From: SHAN690 sp038131955
Lineage (GTDB): Bacteria > Bacteroidota > Bacteroidia > Flavobacteriales_G > Salibacteraceae
Length of the DNA: 64,000 nt
Assembly: GCA_038131955.1 (NCBI GenBank)
Contig: JAYPQK010000003.1
Location: forward strand, 1-64,000
Direction: 5' to 3'
Positions 53,010-63,339 of this stretch are shown one piece after another. The translations under genes were made by a program, and so were the position numbers. The notes under the pieces were generated by a model, which was given only the letters and a program-made list of their open reading frames with translations, had not been told where the DNA came from and ran no database searches. Position 1 is the stretch's first letter. Each line of letters starts with the position of its first letter.

Positions 53010-53999
53010 ATCGCTACCATTAGCCATATAGGTATCGACCAGAGATCCGAATGGGAGGGTGCGTTAACGATCCCGCATACCGTTTATCAAAGTTGGGATT
53101 ACTGTCGTGCCTTACAACATTCTGTGGATGCTGACATTCGCTTGATCGTGGCGCGAGATGATGCATCAGATTCGGCTGTGGTTTGTACCTATACCACCCG
53201 CAGCAAGGACGGGGTTTTCATTGACGTTTACTCTCCCTACGGCTTTGGCGGGATTTACGCCTTTGGAGCAAAAGAAGGTTGTGCAAGCCTAATCGATGAG
53301 GTGCGTACCCATTTGATTGAAGAGTGTGCTGTGACTTCTTTTTTGATGGGGCATCCGCTAATGGGTCCGGATCATGATTTGTTTGAAGGCCATCGAACGG
53401 CCTACCTAATGCACATTGGTAATCTTGATGATGCCTGGAGCGGAATGCGTCCCAACTACCGCAATGAGATAATGAAACTTGAGAAGGATGGGGATCACGA
53501 GGTAATATTCGACAAGAGCAGGCTTGTCCCGGCGCTGATGGACTTGTATTTTGAAACACTTGAACGAGTTGGCGCCTCAAACACATACTACTTTAGTAAG
53601 ACAACGCTCGGCCTACTTATGCAAAGTGATACATGCACACTGGTAGGAGTGGATGTTAAAGGAAAGATACCAGCTGTCATTATGCTATTGAATAATCACT
53701 ATTGTGCGGAATACTTTATCAATGCGAGCGATACGGATGGTCGACTGTATACCAAAAAACAGCTCATCTGGGAAGGTGTTAAGAAACTTCATGACCGTGG
53801 ATGTAGTACCTTCAACCTTGGGGGTGGAGCACAAGAAGGTGATTTTCTGGAGTCGTTCAAACGAAGGTTTGGAGGAGAGAAGAGGGTCATACCTTTATGG
53901 AAGGATATCCTGATGTCCGGGCGCTATCAGGAGTTGTGTGAAACGTATGATGCTGCCCCATCATCTGCGGATTACTTTCCAGCCTATTGGAAGAAATAA
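53010..53999 (+). CDS. FemAB/GNAT-fold acyltransferase-like protein (start unclear)
   Basis: About 329 residues if the frame is taken from 53010. It is open from the previous gene's stop (53000), but no ATG is seen before GTG 53124; ISHIGIDQRSEWEGALTIPH and TVYQSWDYCRALQHSVDADI precede that GTG and look like genuine N-terminal protein, so the true start codon is probably mis-sequenced. The body has VFIDVYSPYGFGGIYAF, AYLMHIGNLDDAWSGMRPNY, RNEIMKLEKDGDHEVIFD and FKRRFGGEKRVIPLWKDI, the pattern of FemAB-like double GNAT folds (YSPYG, R-x-x-I-[RK]-K). Such enzymes transfer amino acids or acyl groups from aminoacyl-tRNA or acyl donors to a sugar or peptide. Position suggests modification of the EPS sugar. 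Confidence 0.75.
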   Translation: MATISHIGIDQRSEWEGALTIPHTVYQSWDYCRALQHSVDADIRLIVARDDASDSAVVCTYTTRSKDGVFIDVYSPYGFGGIYAFGAKEGCASLIDEVRTHLIEECAVTSFLMGHPLMGPDHDLFEGHRTAYLMHIGNLDDAWSGMRPNYRNEIMKLEKDGDHEVIFDKSRLVPALMDLYFETLERVGASNTYYFSKTTLGLLMQSDTCTLVGVDVKGKIPAVIMLLNNHYCAEYFINASDTDGRLYTKKQLIWEGVKKLHDRGCSTFNLGGGAQEGDFLESFKRRFGGEKRVIPLWKDILMSGRYQELCETYDAAPSSADYFPAYWKK

Positions 54000-54002
54000 C
54001 AT

Positions 54003-54629
54003 ATGGCTAACTACGAAAACATTAAAAAGGCACTACGAGAAGCGACTTAAGGAGTTTGGTCCGAATGCACGAGGTATGGATTGGCCGAATGAGGAAGACC
54101 TGTCCAGCGCTTTCAGGTATTGAGCAGCATTGTTTCAACCGATGAACCTGTATCTCTTTTGGATATGGGTTGTGAGCGTTGGTCTTTTGATCGACTACCG
54201 GCATAAGGGAAGGATATCGAATATTCGATATCGAGGAATCGATATATCTGAGGATATGATCGAGGTCGCAAAGTCCATCCAGACATGGATTTTGTGGCTC
54301 AGGATGTTTTGAAAGATCCGTTAACAACTGGAAGCGTAGATTACATTGTTATGAATGGCGTGCTTACGGAGAAACAGGACATGACCCAGCAGGAGATGGT
54401 TTCTTTTGCTGAAGCGCTGTTGGAACACCTATTCGGTGTATGCAAAAAAGGGCTGTCCTTCAACGTGATGAGTTCACATGTCGACTGGACGCGAGAGGAT
54501 TTGTTTCACTGGCCACTGGATGAGATTGTAGGATTCCTGGTTCGGTCGTGTTCACGACACATTCGCATTTATATGGACTACGGACTGTATGAGTACACCG
54601 TTCACGTTAAGAAAGAACCGGATATATGA
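54003..54629 (+). pseudogene. Class I SAM-dependent methyltransferase, frameshifted
   Basis: About 205 residues from ATG 54003 (MANYENIKKALREA). Frames then give FGPNARGMDWPNEEDLSSAF, SIVSTDEPVSLLDMGCGVGL (SAM motif I, about 54140-54180; one break inside), YRGIDISEDMIEVAKSI (motif II Asp), MDFVAQDVLKDPLTTGSVDY and CKKGLSFNVMSSHVDWTRED in the last frame. Three or more indels lie before 54285. The family is common in bacterial polysaccharide clusters, where it O- or N-methylates sugar nucleotides or side chains. Stop overlaps the GNAT start (ATGA at 54626). Confidence 0.75.
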
Positions 54630-55091
54630 CCGTTAGAGAAATAACTACTGAAGAAGCACACGTGTATGTGGAACATCTCGAGCACCTCATACGTGAGACG
54701 ATTTCGTTACCACCCGAGGCAATCGATTATTTTGCGGAGCAATGGACATCTGAGTCCATTAACGAAAAGCTTGAACGTTGGGTATTTCTCATTGCCGAAG
54801 ATGAGGGAGCAGAATAGTCAGATTAGTCCTCGGTACACCACCGGAAGGGGCGTAGCAACAATCATCTGGGTGCTGGTAGATCCTTGCAAGCAACGAAGGG
54901 GAGTAGGCGGACAACTATTCCGCGCCGCCTGTGCATTCCCCAGGAGCGTGGTGCACATAAAATTAAACTCACCGTGCCGGACAAGGAAACGGTGGGCTTT
55001 ACGAAAACAAGGAATGACCCTCGAGGGAGTGCACCCGTATCATTGGTGGAACCATGATTTTTGGTCGATGGGTATCCAAATAAATAAATAA
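54626..55091 (+). CDS. GNAT N-acetyltransferase, frameshifted
   Basis: About 155 residues. N-terminal VREITTEEAHVYVEHLEHLI (beta-alpha start of GNAT), VFLIAEDEGAE up to about 54815, then in the next frame TIIWVLVDPCKQRRGVGGQL, containing the acetyl-CoA P-loop Q-R-R-G-V-G (about 54890-54910). The end frame has GAHKIKLTVPDKETVGFY and EGVHPYHWWNHDFWSMGIQ. Four or five indels between 54815 and 55015. It likely N-acylates the amino group added by the DegT enzyme, which would form a coherent amino-sugar pathway, but this is inference. Confidence 0.72.
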
Positions 55092-55094
55092 GGT

Positions 55095-56025
55095 ATGAAG
55101 TGGGAGAAAATAGGACTAGTCTTTAATCTTGAAGTGCATAAGCCCCATTGGCTTCGTTCTCACGCTATGACACCAACACCGATTGTATTGGATGAGGTAA
55201 TCCGTGTTTACTTTACGGGAAGGGATCAGCATGGAGAAAGTAAGATTTCATTTGTGGATTTTGATAAGGAAGATCCTTCAAAGCTCTTGTATGTGCATGA
55301 TAAACCCATCATGGATATTGGAAGGATGGGAATGTTTGATGATTGCGGTACAATTTGTACTTGTGCGGTATCTGATGGAAAAGATATTCTCCTTTACTAT
55401 ACAGCCTACAGCATAAGTTACAAGGTGCCTTATAAAAATGCAATTGGCTTGGGTATCAGTAAGGATGGCGGGGCGACATTTGAAAGAGCGTTCGACGGTC
55501 CCGTTTTAGATCGAAGCAAGGTTGAACCATATTTTGTTATTTCACCTTGGGTAATTAGAACTGATGGCATTTGGCATATGTGGTATGCATCTGCAACGGA
55601 TTGGATCATGGTTAATGATAAGCCGGAGTCCGTTTATCATATCAAATATGCATGGTCGGAAAATGGAAGGGACTGGCAACGTGAAAACACCTCGTGCATA
55701 TTACCCGTGAAGGATACCGAAGCGAATGCTCGACCAACCGTATTAGTGGAGGATGGAAAATTTAAAATGTGGTTTACGCATCGTGGTTCTTCGGACTTTC
55801 GAGATGGTTCGGACAGCTATCGTTTGGGCTACGCAGAAGCACCTTATCGGATCAACAAACTGGACTAGGTTAGATGACGCATCTGAAGTCAAACTTGGAC
55901 GAGACTCATACGATAAAACCATGCAAGCATATCCTGCAATTCTAATGATGAATGGAAAGAAACATCTTTACTACAATGGTAATGGTTTTGGCGCAAGCGG
56001 TTTCTGTTTAGCACAAGAACGTTGA
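55095..56025 (+). CDS. Five-bladed-propeller glycosidase-like protein (GH43/GH32-like), one 3' frameshift
   Basis: About 308 residues. MKWEKIGLVFNLEVHKPHWL, AMTPTPIVLDEVIRVYFTGR and DQHGESKISFVDFDKEDPSK are strands of the beta-propeller fold shared by GH43, GH32, GH62, GH68 and GH130-type families. Further blades are GMFDDCGTICTCAVSDGKDI, VEPYFVISPWVIRTDGIWHM and NARPTVLVEDGKFKMWFTHR. The frame changes at about 55855 to GRDSYDKTMQAYPAILMMNG and HLYYNGNGFGASGFCLAQE. Candidate acidic residues are present (ENxFDD-like text), but I cannot prove catalysis. No signal peptide, so it is cytosolic and not a classical polymer-degrading enzyme. A small role such as repeat-unit trimming or a phosphorylase/transferase activity is possible. 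Confidence 0.78.
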
Positions 56026-56032
56026 ATGAATC

Positions 56033-56955
56033 GTGGAAAATGATTTGATGGTGTCAGTGTGTTGCGTGGTATTTAATCACCGCGATTACATAGGAGAAGC
56101 ACTAGATAGTTTCGTTAAGCAGGAGACTAACTTTAAGTTTGAAGTTCTGGTTCATGACGATGCTTCCACTGACGGCAGCTCTGAGGTAATCAGCGCATAT
56201 GCAAGACGATATCCTGACATTGTGAAGCCTATTTTGCAATCGGAGAACCAGTGGATGAGAAACACTCGGAACCCCCTAATTCACGAGCTGTTTCCACGAG
56301 CTCGTGGAAAGTACATTGCTCTATGTGAAGGAGATGATTATTGGACAGAGAAGGATAAGCTAAAGATTCAGGTAGAATTTCTCGAAACATGCCCCGAATA
56401 TTCTATTTGCTTTCATAATACGTTTCAAGGCCATGTTGTTGAGAAGTCTAGACTCTATTCGTTTGACTCAGACAATGAAGTGTCGCTTATTGATGCTTTC
56501 AATCATCCAATTGGACATACTTCTTCACTCGTGTTTAGAAGAGAACTTGGATTTCCCAAAGCCTTGATTGAAAAAACGAACATTGGTGATTGGCCCTTGA
56601 AACTTCATATGTTAATGAGGGGTAAAGGATTTTACTTTTCAAAGCCTATGAGTTTTTACCGGATCCACGGCACATCAGTTTATGGGGCTAATCACGCTCT
56701 GCGTCAGATAATGACTAGTATAGAAACTTACCCACTATTTCTGCAGGAATATGGATATTCTTCTGCGATTAAATTGAAATCAAAGCTGCGTATTCACACA
56801 TGACCGATAAGGCAATATTAATTTCTTTGCAAGGACGTAATATTGTTGGTTTCTTGCGTGCATTATATTGGAGTTTTCGCATATTGCCCCGTTCAAATCC
56901 AAGGAGAGTGATACTACATATCCTTCGTCTTCAAAGAATAGGGTTTGATCGATGA
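56033..56955 (+). CDS. GT2 family glycosyltransferase (one 3' frameshift)
   Basis: About 305 residues. From GTG 56033 or in-frame ATG 56048: VSVCCVVFNHRDYIGEALDS (GT-A start), VLVHDDASTDGSSEVISAYA with the D-D-x-S motif, and GKYIALCEGDDYWTEKDKLK with the metal-binding E-G-D-D pair; later HPIGHTSSLVFRRELGFPKA and SFYRIHGTSVYGANHALRQI. The first frame stops at 56803. The next frame gives TDKAILISLQGRNIVGFLRA and RRVILHILRLQRIGFDR to 56955, which looks like the true C-terminal helix region of the same gene. Acts at the inner membrane on a lipid-linked or nucleotide-linked acceptor. Sugar specificity not deducible. Confidence 0.86.
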
Positions 56956-56992
56956 TGCCTAACATCCTGCCTATGAAAGAAGAATGCGATAT

Positions 56993-57726
56993 ATGAGAAC
57001 TTTACTTAGACATTTATTGGGAGATTACTCGACGGTCGGCCTATCGAATAAACAAACAAGACATTCATGGATCAAAATGAATCTCTTGCAATACCGTCCG
57101 ATGAGTCAATATTAGATGCAGGCGCAGGTGAATGTCAGTTTGCTCAGTACTGTTCTCATCTAAATTATTCATCTCAGGATTTTAGTCAATACAATGGGGA
57201 GGGCGATGGTAAAGGCATACAAACGGGGGAATGGAATACTTCATCCATTGATATTGTTTCAGATATTACAAGTATACCAGTGAAGGAAGGGGCTTTTGAC
57301 AATGTGCTTTGTACAGAAGTCTTAGAGCATGTTCCGGATCCAGTTGCAGCCCTAAAGGAGCTCGTGAGAGTATTAAAGCCAGGAGGACGCCTGATTGTAA
57401 CCGTTCCTTTTGCGTCATTGACCCACTTCAGTCCATACCATTTTGCATCTGGTTTGAATACCCATTTCTTTACTCACTGGTCGAAAGTGCTGAGTCTCGA
57501 ATTACAGGAGTTTCTCCAAAATGGCAATTCTTTTGAGTTTTTAGCTCAAGAGGCGATCTACTCAGAAAATGTTTCTAGACAGTACAATGGTCCTCACACT
57601 CCATTGAAAGTCAAGCTGGCAAAGAGGGTTTTCCTAGCATGGTTAAAGAAGGCCTCGAGCGATGCTTCAGGCTCTAAAGAACTCTTGGCTTTTGGGATTC
57701 ATTTCGTAGGTCGAAAGAAACAATGA
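56993..57726 (+). CDS. Class I SAM-dependent methyltransferase (one 5' frameshift)
   Basis: About 243 residues. From ATG 56993: MRTLLRHLLGDYSTVGLSNK, a shift at about 57085, then ESILDAGAGECQFAQYCSHL (SAM motif I), NTSSIDIVSDITSIPVKEG, AFDNVLCTEVLEHVPDPVAA (motif with VLEH) and VRVLKPGGRLIVTVPFASLT. This pattern is the Methyltransf_11/UbiE-like clade common in EPS clusters. The DAGAGE-x-Q motif is typical of those acting on sugar nucleotides or lipid-linked glycans in Bacteroidota. The stop overlaps the next gene as ATGA at 57723-57726. Confidence 0.84.
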
Positions 57727-58642
57727 TTCTAATTCGTCTTCAAGGGGGATTAGGAAAACCAAATGTTTCAATACGCATTTGCACGTTACTTGGCGATTGA
57801 AAGAAATGATGACTTAATGGTTGATTTGAGTCTTTTAAATCCATCAGATTTTAATGATAATACCGTAAAACGAGAATTTGAACTTTACAGGGCATTTGGA
57901 ATTGAGGCAGAAGTTGCTAGTAAGGAATTAATAGAAAAATTCAACGGTAAGCCACATCCCAGTTTCAGGGAGAGACTGACTTATTGGATTCGTAGAAAAC
58001 TGGGTAGATATCCATTGTTTATTCAAAGCGGTCACGAGGGTGTTGATGCATCGAGGATACCTGGACAAGATGTTTGTTTGGTTGGGGAGGTTTCAGAGTT
58101 ATACACATATTCAGAGCATTGACAAAACCATTCGTCGGGAATTCGATCTTGACCGATTGCCTGTTGGAGATGAAACCAAACGCTGGTTGGCTGGGCTCAA
58201 AGACACATGTACGGTCTCAATCCACGTAAGACGTGGCGACTATGTTGCGCATCCTGTTTATAGTAAGATACTCGGAGGGTTGAATCTCGACTATTATCGG
58301 AGTTGTGTCAATAGGATTGAAGGCCTATTAACCAATGCGGTCATCAGGTATGTGGTTGTATCCGATGACATCGAGTGGTGCAAACGAAATCTGGACTGGC
58401 TTACCAATGTTCATTTTCAGGATAATAGCTTCAATGATTTATCTCATTTATCAGATCTTTACTTGTTAGCGTCGACCGATCATTCGATAATTTCAAATAG
58501 TACCTTCGGATGGTGGGGAGGATTTTTGGGGCATGAAAACCGAACTGTATGTGCCCCGAAACGTTGGTCCAAGGATGTCGCACATTCCCCACCAGGACTG
58601 ATACCGAATTCATGGATCTTGGTGGAAAATGATTTTGATTGA
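57723..58642 (+). CDS. Alpha-1,2-fucosyltransferase-like (GT11), two frameshifts
   Basis: About 305 residues from ATG 57723. The start ILIRLQGGLG followed by MFQYAFARYLA is the GT11 N-terminus (IRLQGGLGNQMFQYAFAR) with one indel in GLGNQ. After a change at about 58115 the frame reads SIDKTIRREFDL, then VSIHVRRGDYVAHPVY with the GDP-fucose-binding H-x-R-R-G-D motif, YYRSCVNRIEGLLTNAVIRY and SIISNSTFGWWGGFLGHENR with the C-terminal S-N-S-T-F-G-W-W. GDP-fucose is the donor in characterised members, but some use other sugars. This is the strongest pointer to fucose in the EPS; no gmd/fcl genes are in the window. Confidence 0.88.
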
Positions 58643-58660
58643 AAATTAGAGCTTTTAGGA

Positions 58661-59814
58661 ATGCGCATACTTATGTTTTCCGATCAGTATGGGTCCTTGA
58701 CAACAACCTTCATCAGAAATGAGGTCAATTTTTTAGTGTATAGGCATGACTTTTACTATTTGTCTGGAGAAGCAACAAGACCTGTTCCACCTCCTGGTGA
58801 GCATATAGAACTTCCGTTCAGAACTAACCGTTTGGTTGAGCGAATTAGATGGGGCCTTTGGAAGCGAGATTTAGTGTGTAGTTTTCGAAATAGAGGTTAT
58901 TCCTCACGTCTCTCAAATATTATCGATGAAGTTGATCCGGATATTATTCACTGTCAGTTTGGGTATGAAGCTCTAAAACTTCTTCAAAATCTTCCAGCTA
59001 GTATTAAAGTTCCTATTATCGTTCATTTTCATGGTTATGATGCATCGGAGATGCTTTTGAAGTCGAGCTATGTAAATGCATACCGATCAATTCTTCAGAA
59101 TAATAAACGCATCTCCATTATTACTGTTTCGAGTTATATGATGCATAGACTCAATTCAGCTGGAATTCGCTCTAAATACAGGTTTGTTCTAAGATGTGGA
59201 ATTGATATTGAGAAGTTTAGTCTTGGTGTGAAGGGACCATCGGGGCCTAAGGTTTTCCTACAAGTGTCTTCTCTGTCTGAGAAAAAAGGACATGAAATTA
59301 CTTTACGTGCTATCAAATGTTTGGCCGAAAACGATCCCGAATATTTTGGTCGCGTGAAGTTTGTTTTCACCGGTGGAGGTATTAGAAGGCAGGTATTACA
59401 GCAATTGGCCCGAGATTATGGAATCGAGCAAATTGTTGAGTTTATTGGAGATAGAAGTACTGAAGAAGTTGCAGGCCTATTACATGAAGCGGATTATTTC
59501 CTTCATCCTAGCATTACAGCAAAGAATGGTGATCAGGAAGGTATACCTACCGCCATCATGGAAGCTATGGCAGTAGGTCTGCCGATAGTTTCAACTAAAC
59601 ATGCAGGAATCCCTGAATTAGTCGAACACGGAGTCAATGGGCTCTTGTCCAATGAGAAGGACGTTGAAGGGCTGGCTAGAGGAATATGCATGATATTCTT
59701 AGTTGGGATGTGTTAGAAATCAACCGAGATAAGGTAAAAGAGGAATATAATCTAGAGAAGCACAATCATTCTTTAGAGTCTATTTACCAAACTCTCATTT
59801 CTGAATCTGAGTGA
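58661..59814 (+). CDS. GT4 glycosyltransferase (one 3' frameshift)
   Basis: About 382 residues. MRILMFSDQYGSLTTTFIRN, IIHCQFGYEALKLLQNLPAS, VPIIVHFHGYDASEMLLKS and VSSYMMHRLNSAGIRSKYRF are the N-terminal GT-B lobe. VFLQVSSLSEKKGHEITLRA (nucleotide sugar), FVFTGGGIRRQVLQQLARDY and the E-x7-E region TAKNGDQEGIPTAIMEAMAV follow. The frame breaks at about 59690 and the other frame finishes KVKEEYNLEKHNHSLESIYQ with stop at 59812-59814. Family GT4 retaining enzymes; the specificity is unknown. The 3' end lies 20 bases before the epimerase start. Confidence 0.86.
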
Positions 59815-59834
59815 AGTTTGAAAAAGAAAGATTG

Positions 59835-60915
59835 ATGAAAGTATCTATTTGCATTGGAACGCGTCCGAACATGATTAAAGTTACCCAGTTTAAGAGACTG
59901 CAGTCAGAGTTTCCGAATATTGATGTTGAGTTGATTCATACGGGTCAGCACTTTGATCACAAAATGGCCAACATCTTTTTTGAGCAGTTCGATATGTTCC
60001 CAGATCATCGTATCACCTTGGCGGCGAAGGATTCAGCTGGTCAAATTGGCGAGATGATGATGAAATTGAGTTCCCATTTCGCACAATCAAAGCCGGACAT
60101 AGTGCTAGTTCCAGGAGATGTGAATTCTACATTGGCAGCAGCGCTCACTGCATATAAGTTGTCTATTCCCGTTGGACACATTGAAAGTGGGCTTCGAAGT
60201 TTTGATCGAACCATGCCTGAGGAGTTGAACCGTATTCTCACAGATGAGATATCGGATATATTTTTTGTAACAGAACAGAGCGGAATGGAGAATCTCAAGT
60301 CAGAGGGGAAGCCGGGCTCAGAATTCATTTTGTTGGGAACACGATGATAGACACACTTGTGAGTTTCGATAGTAAAATTGAAGAGTCCTCCATTCTCCGT
60401 GACCTTGAGCTTGAAAAGAAATCATATGCACTATTGACCTTTCATCGTCCTTCAAATGTTGATACTTATGAATCTCAGGTCAAGCTTTTATCATTGATAA
60501 GAGGTCTTGCCTCCCGAGTTCAATGCGTCTTTCCTGTGCACCCAAGAACACGGCAGGCCTTGGAGAAGTCAGACTTATGGAATGAACTAACGAGGATTAA
60601 GAACCTTATTACTACACAACCTTTAGGTTACTTTGAGTTTCAAAAGCTGGTAAAATACTCTACTATTGTTGTTACCGATAGTGGAGGTATACAAGAAGAA
60701 ACGACATTTAGACATGTACCCTGTATCACCTTGCGCCCAAACACTGAGCGACCAGTGACTACCACCTTGGGGACCAATGTTCTATTACCTTTTGAACATG
60801 ATGTAGTCCTCGAACAGCTTGAGCATGTCGAGGATTTAAAAGCTCGTGCGTCGATTCCGATCTTTGGGATGGTCAATCTTCCTACCGAATTCTGAAGGTG
60901 CTTCAAGGTGTTTAA
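59835..60915 (+). CDS. wecB: UDP-N-acetylglucosamine 2-epimerase, WecB-type (two frameshifts)
   Basis: About 359 residues from ATG 59835 (MKVSICIGTRPNMIKVTQF; the in-frame GTG at 59811 adds unrelated residues). ELIHTGQHFDHKMANIFFEQ, IVLVPGDVNSTLAAALTAYK, VGHIESGLRSFDRTMPEELN and RILTDEISDIFFVTEQSG are the catalytic and UDP-binding blocks. After a break at about 60340: LLTFHRPSNVDTYESQVKLL and VVTDSGGIQEETTFRHVPCI, TLRPNTERPVTT. A further indel near 60865 restores the C-terminal FWDGQSSYRILKVLQGV with stop at 60913. It interconverts UDP-GlcNAc and UDP-ManNAc, so the polymer may contain ManNAc or its uronic acid. Confidence 0.9.
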
Positions 60916-62046
60916 AGCGGCAAAATCTCACTGGTATCTCGTTTTTAATAATTCCTATTCTGGAATTATCAAAAGTCAAGTCATCGATCGAATTAGGTTT
61001 GTGCAATCCGAAAGTGAGGAACGGTTTATCGTCATAGTAATTGTTTCTCCTAGAATTTGGTTTTGTCAAATGGAATTGTTCAAATCAAGTTCATCCACAG
61101 ATGTATTGGTCTTGCCGTCTATTGGAAGTCTGAGGTACTGGAAGTTGAATGTTTTTGTGCTCTACATTTGTTCTATCCTTTACAAGCCGAGGTCTATTAT
61201 TTGTCGCTCTATGTTTGCTACCTCGATGGGTCTAGCACTTAAAAGATTAGGGAGGGTTTCGCACGTAGTTCATGACGGGAGAGGAGCTGAGTTTGCTGAA
61301 TGGAGTGAGTACTTGTCGAAAGACGGCAGCCCTTTCTCATTAGCTTATATTAAAGAACTTGAGCGTAATGCTGTACTTGCTTCTGATGCTCAATTTTCAG
61401 TATCAAAAGAGTTAGTTAAATACTGGAATGAACACTACAATTACAAAGGCAATCCAGTTGTTATTCCTTGTACGGTTAACCCTGCTAGCATTGATAGTCA
61501 AACAGGGTCTAGTGTTTCTAGAGATGATATTGGCTTTAGTCAAGAAGATGTTGTGCTATTAAGCTCCTTGTCTAAATCGGATTGGCAGTCTTTGGAAGGA
61601 ATTGAAGAGGGCATTAGGAAGTTACTAGATTTGAACCTAGTGTCAAATTACTTGTTCTAACAAATCAAGATTTACCGGCGAATTGGAAGAATGGTTATAA
61701 CTCTAGAATATATAAAACCTGGCTTCGACCTAATCAAGTGATGGCATATTACAGATTGTGCGATTATGGGTTGCTTCTGAGAGAGAAATCAATAACGAAC
61801 AAGGTTGCCTCGCCTGTGAAATTTGCAGAGTATCTCTACGCTGGATTAAGGGTCCTGATATCACCTGAAATTGGTGACTACAGTGAGATGGTGTCTTATT
61901 ATAATCTTGGACATGTAGTCAATTCTGCCAAAGAATTGACGAGCCTTGAACTCAATTGGAGTTCCGAGCAAGAACGAGGCTTGCATCGCTTTGCACTGGA
62001 TAATCTCTCATTTGAAAATAGAGTTGACGACTTCAAGGGGCGATAA
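60908..62046 (+). CDS. Glycosyltransferase-like protein, GT-B fold (one or two frameshifts)
   Basis: About 378 residues from GTG 60908. The N-lobe is IDRIRFVQSESEERFIVIV and SIICRSMFATSMGLALKRLG, then SHVVHDGRGAEFAEWSEYLS (H-D-x-R-G), ASDAQFSVSKELVKYWNEHY (S-x-S after SD), and after a break at about 61650 LLVLTNQDLPANWKNGYNSR, ANQVMAYYRLCDYGLLLRE-like text and VASPVKFAEYLYAGLRVLIS, the GT4 donor-site-like [PV]xKxxEYLYAG[LR]. It therefore belongs near GT4/GT1-type families, but it lacks the usual GGxxxxxxxxL start. Overlaps the epimerase stop by 8 bases. The 3' end at 62046 may be shifted by an indel. Confidence 0.72.
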
Positions 62047-62227
62047 TTTAATCGTGACGATAAGCAGAAGTTCCTGGATAGAATTGCTCTGGCTTTTCTT
62101 CATCAAGATTTGTATATAGCTATATCTTAGTGAGTTTTGGAACGATAGATTATGTTGATTTGAGATATGTGCGATTAGGAATTTTCCCATTTTCAGGATT
62201 CAAGCTAAAAAGAACTGAGTTAATCGT

Positions 62228-63312
62228 ATGAGGAATTATGGACTAGATGTAATTCGAGCGATTTCGATCTGGATGGTGTTGATCATGCACATGGGAGTCA
62301 ACCCAGTATGGTTACGTCCATACGGACTAGGAGGTTATGGAGTTGAGGTGTTCTTCGTTTTAAGCGGATTTCTAATAGGGGGACTGTTATTTCGTTCCTT
62401 AAAGAAAGAGAATTCGGTTCGTTCAATAGCGCGGTTTTGGGTGAGGAGATGGTTCCGGATATTGCCGTTGTATTATTTATGTCTTTCACTTAAGTATTTT
62501 ATCGTTGGGCCTTCAATAGGGAAAAACATCCTTTACTATGTTTTCTTTTTACAGAATCATCTTTATGGAGTTCAATTCTACTCGATTACATGGAGTCTAG
62601 TAATTGAGGAGTGGTTTTATATTTTCATACCTCTTTCATAGCGGGTGCTCTTTACTTTACTCGCGGAAAGACCAAAAAAGATGCTGGGATCCATGATACT
62701 CTTAATTGTCTGTGTCCTAATCCTTAGAAGCCTATACGTGATTGAAACTAATACTGGTTTTTATGGTGTTTATGGAAATGTTCCTATGCGGTTCGATTCT
62801 CTGTTTATCGGAGTCATTTTGGCCTATGTGAAAAGTGAAATGACCCCTTTCTATGAGAAGTTGAGAAATCTTAGATCGTTGAGTATTGCCTTGACTCTAA
62901 TTGCTGCGGTCGTCATTGTCAATGGGCTAGCTAATATGTACGATTTAGTTTTATTTCAGAGATTTAGTCAGACGGTTGGCTTTTCTTTTCTAAGCGTTTT
63001 AATTGCCTTGATAATACCTTTTACCGAATCTATCACTATTCCAAGGCAGAATTTATGGAGTGCAAGACTGTATCGAGCCCTAACATGGACTAGTCTTTTG
63101 ACCTACGGGTTATATCTCTTTCATCCTTTGGTTTTTGAATTGTTTGGGCCATTTGTTTCAGGGCATTTTCCTTATTGGATGAATGACATTTTACTAATAG
63201 CTACTACTTATTTAGTTGCCTGGTTGGCGTACATTGGCTTTGAACGCCAATCTTATTGATAAGGGATCGATTAACACAGGGCAGGATGAATAAAGGGAAA
63301 TATGAAGCTTAA
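62228..63312 (+). CDS. Acyltransferase-3 family membrane protein (OafA/YrhL-like), two indels
   Basis: About 360 residues with about ten hydrophobic segments. The start RNYGLDVIRAISIWMVLIMH contains the R-A-x-[AS]-[IV]-x-[VM]-x-x-x-H catalytic motif. GYGVEVFFVLSGFLIGGLLF, VRSIARFWVRRWFRILPLYY and YSITWSLVIEEWFYIFIPLS follow. One break at about 62640 leads to ERPKKMLGSMILLIVCVLIL and PMRFDSLFIGVILAYVKSEM; a second near 63248 changes FERQSY to FERPILLIRDR and shifts the stop to 63310-63312. These enzymes O-acetylate or acylate glycans at the inner membrane. It sits between two glycosyltransferases, so it probably decorates the EPS or O-antigen unit. Confidence 0.86.
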
Positions 63313-63339
63313 GAAGATCCTTAGAATGCGAGAGGTCAA

